Positions 63,917-64,000 of a stretch of DNA of 64,000 bases are shown in pieces. Below the pieces are notes generated by a model, which was not told the origin of the DNA, ran no database searches, and worked only from the letters and a program-made list of their open reading frames with translations. The translations under genes were made by a program, and so were the position numbers. The DNA lies in NCBI RefSeq assembly GCF_017874455.1, contig NZ_JAGGLN010000005.1, positions 62,001-126,000 of the forward strand. The letters run 5' to 3'. Within the stretch, counting starts at the first letter, position 1. The number at the start of each line of letters is the position of its first letter. This DNA is from Methanobacterium aggregans (lineage in GTDB: Archaea > Methanobacteriota > Methanobacteria > Methanobacteriales > Methanobacteriaceae).

Positions 63917-64000
63917 AAGATAATTACAAACATCTATGTTTATATCCAGTCTATTTTATTCATTTTCCTGTTTATTAAATATAAATTTTCCATGGTATAA

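Overview
The window looks like chromosome of a hydrogenotrophic methanogen of the order Methanobacteriales, most probably Methanobacterium or a close relative. This is inferred from gene content, not from a database search. It carries two HMf-type histones, an Orc1/Cdc6 initiator, eukaryote-like ribosomal proteins (S6e, S24e, S27Ae, S28e, L7Ae, L24e), aIF2-gamma, aIF5B, ABCE1, RNA polymerase subunits E' and Spt4, RadB, a bifunctional FBP aldolase/phosphatase, GTP-dependent dephospho-CoA kinase and an archaeal CDP-alcohol transferase for inositol lipids. An F420-hydrogenase-beta-like protein sits inside the glutamate synthase operon. Intergenic DNA is very AT-rich; starts are often GTG or TTG with clear GGAGG/GGTGA ribosome sites, and TATA boxes are visible. 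No tRNA, rRNA or CRISPR array was seen.

Layout. 1-9.8 kb: tail of cdc6, then mostly plus-strand genes: archease and RtcB (tRNA ligation), a nucleoside phosphorylase, NadA, a membrane protein, a two-domain glycosyltransferase and a DUF763 protein. 9.8-17.5 kb: an accessory stretch of small membrane, zinc-ribbon, lipoprotein and stress genes, a likely self-regulated small DNA-binding protein, and a gene-poor kilobase with a possible TnpB remnant. 17.6-19.3 kb: Hsp20 and PdxS. 19.3-31.8 kb: a minus-strand nitrogen island with two amtB-glnK pairs, three small GTPase-like proteins (one fused to a PII-like domain), a metallo-beta-lactamase-fold protein, and a pdxT-glutamate synthase operon. 32-45 kb: central metabolism and information genes (malate dehydrogenase, AksF/LeuB-type dehydrogenase, FBP aldolase/phosphatase, lipid synthase, Sua5/YrdC, radical SAM, RadB, aminotransferase). 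45-64 kb: mostly minus-strand translation and transcription genes, plus argininosuccinate lyase, pyrophosphatase, a TMEM175-like channel, two histones and threonine synthase.

The most interesting part is the nitrogen island. Three promoters share one identical 18-bp sequence containing GGAA-N6-TTCC, the form of the methanogen NrpR operator: those of both amtB-glnK operons and of a small GTPase-like gene. A fourth GGAA-N6-TTCC lies before pdxT and the glutamate synthase genes. Next to them lies a GTPase joined to a PII-like domain whose nucleotide-binding B-loop has lost its glycines. I infer an ammonium-status signalling module that couples AmtB/GlnK to small GTPases. In the glutamate synthase operon the FrhB-like subunit has its two FrhB domains in swapped order, with ferredoxin clusters between them.

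Other notable points are a sharp change of third-base usage inside pdxS, two genes broken by single-base frameshifts (a CcdC-like membrane protein and an Fcf1-like PIN nuclease), and several inverted repeats at promoters.
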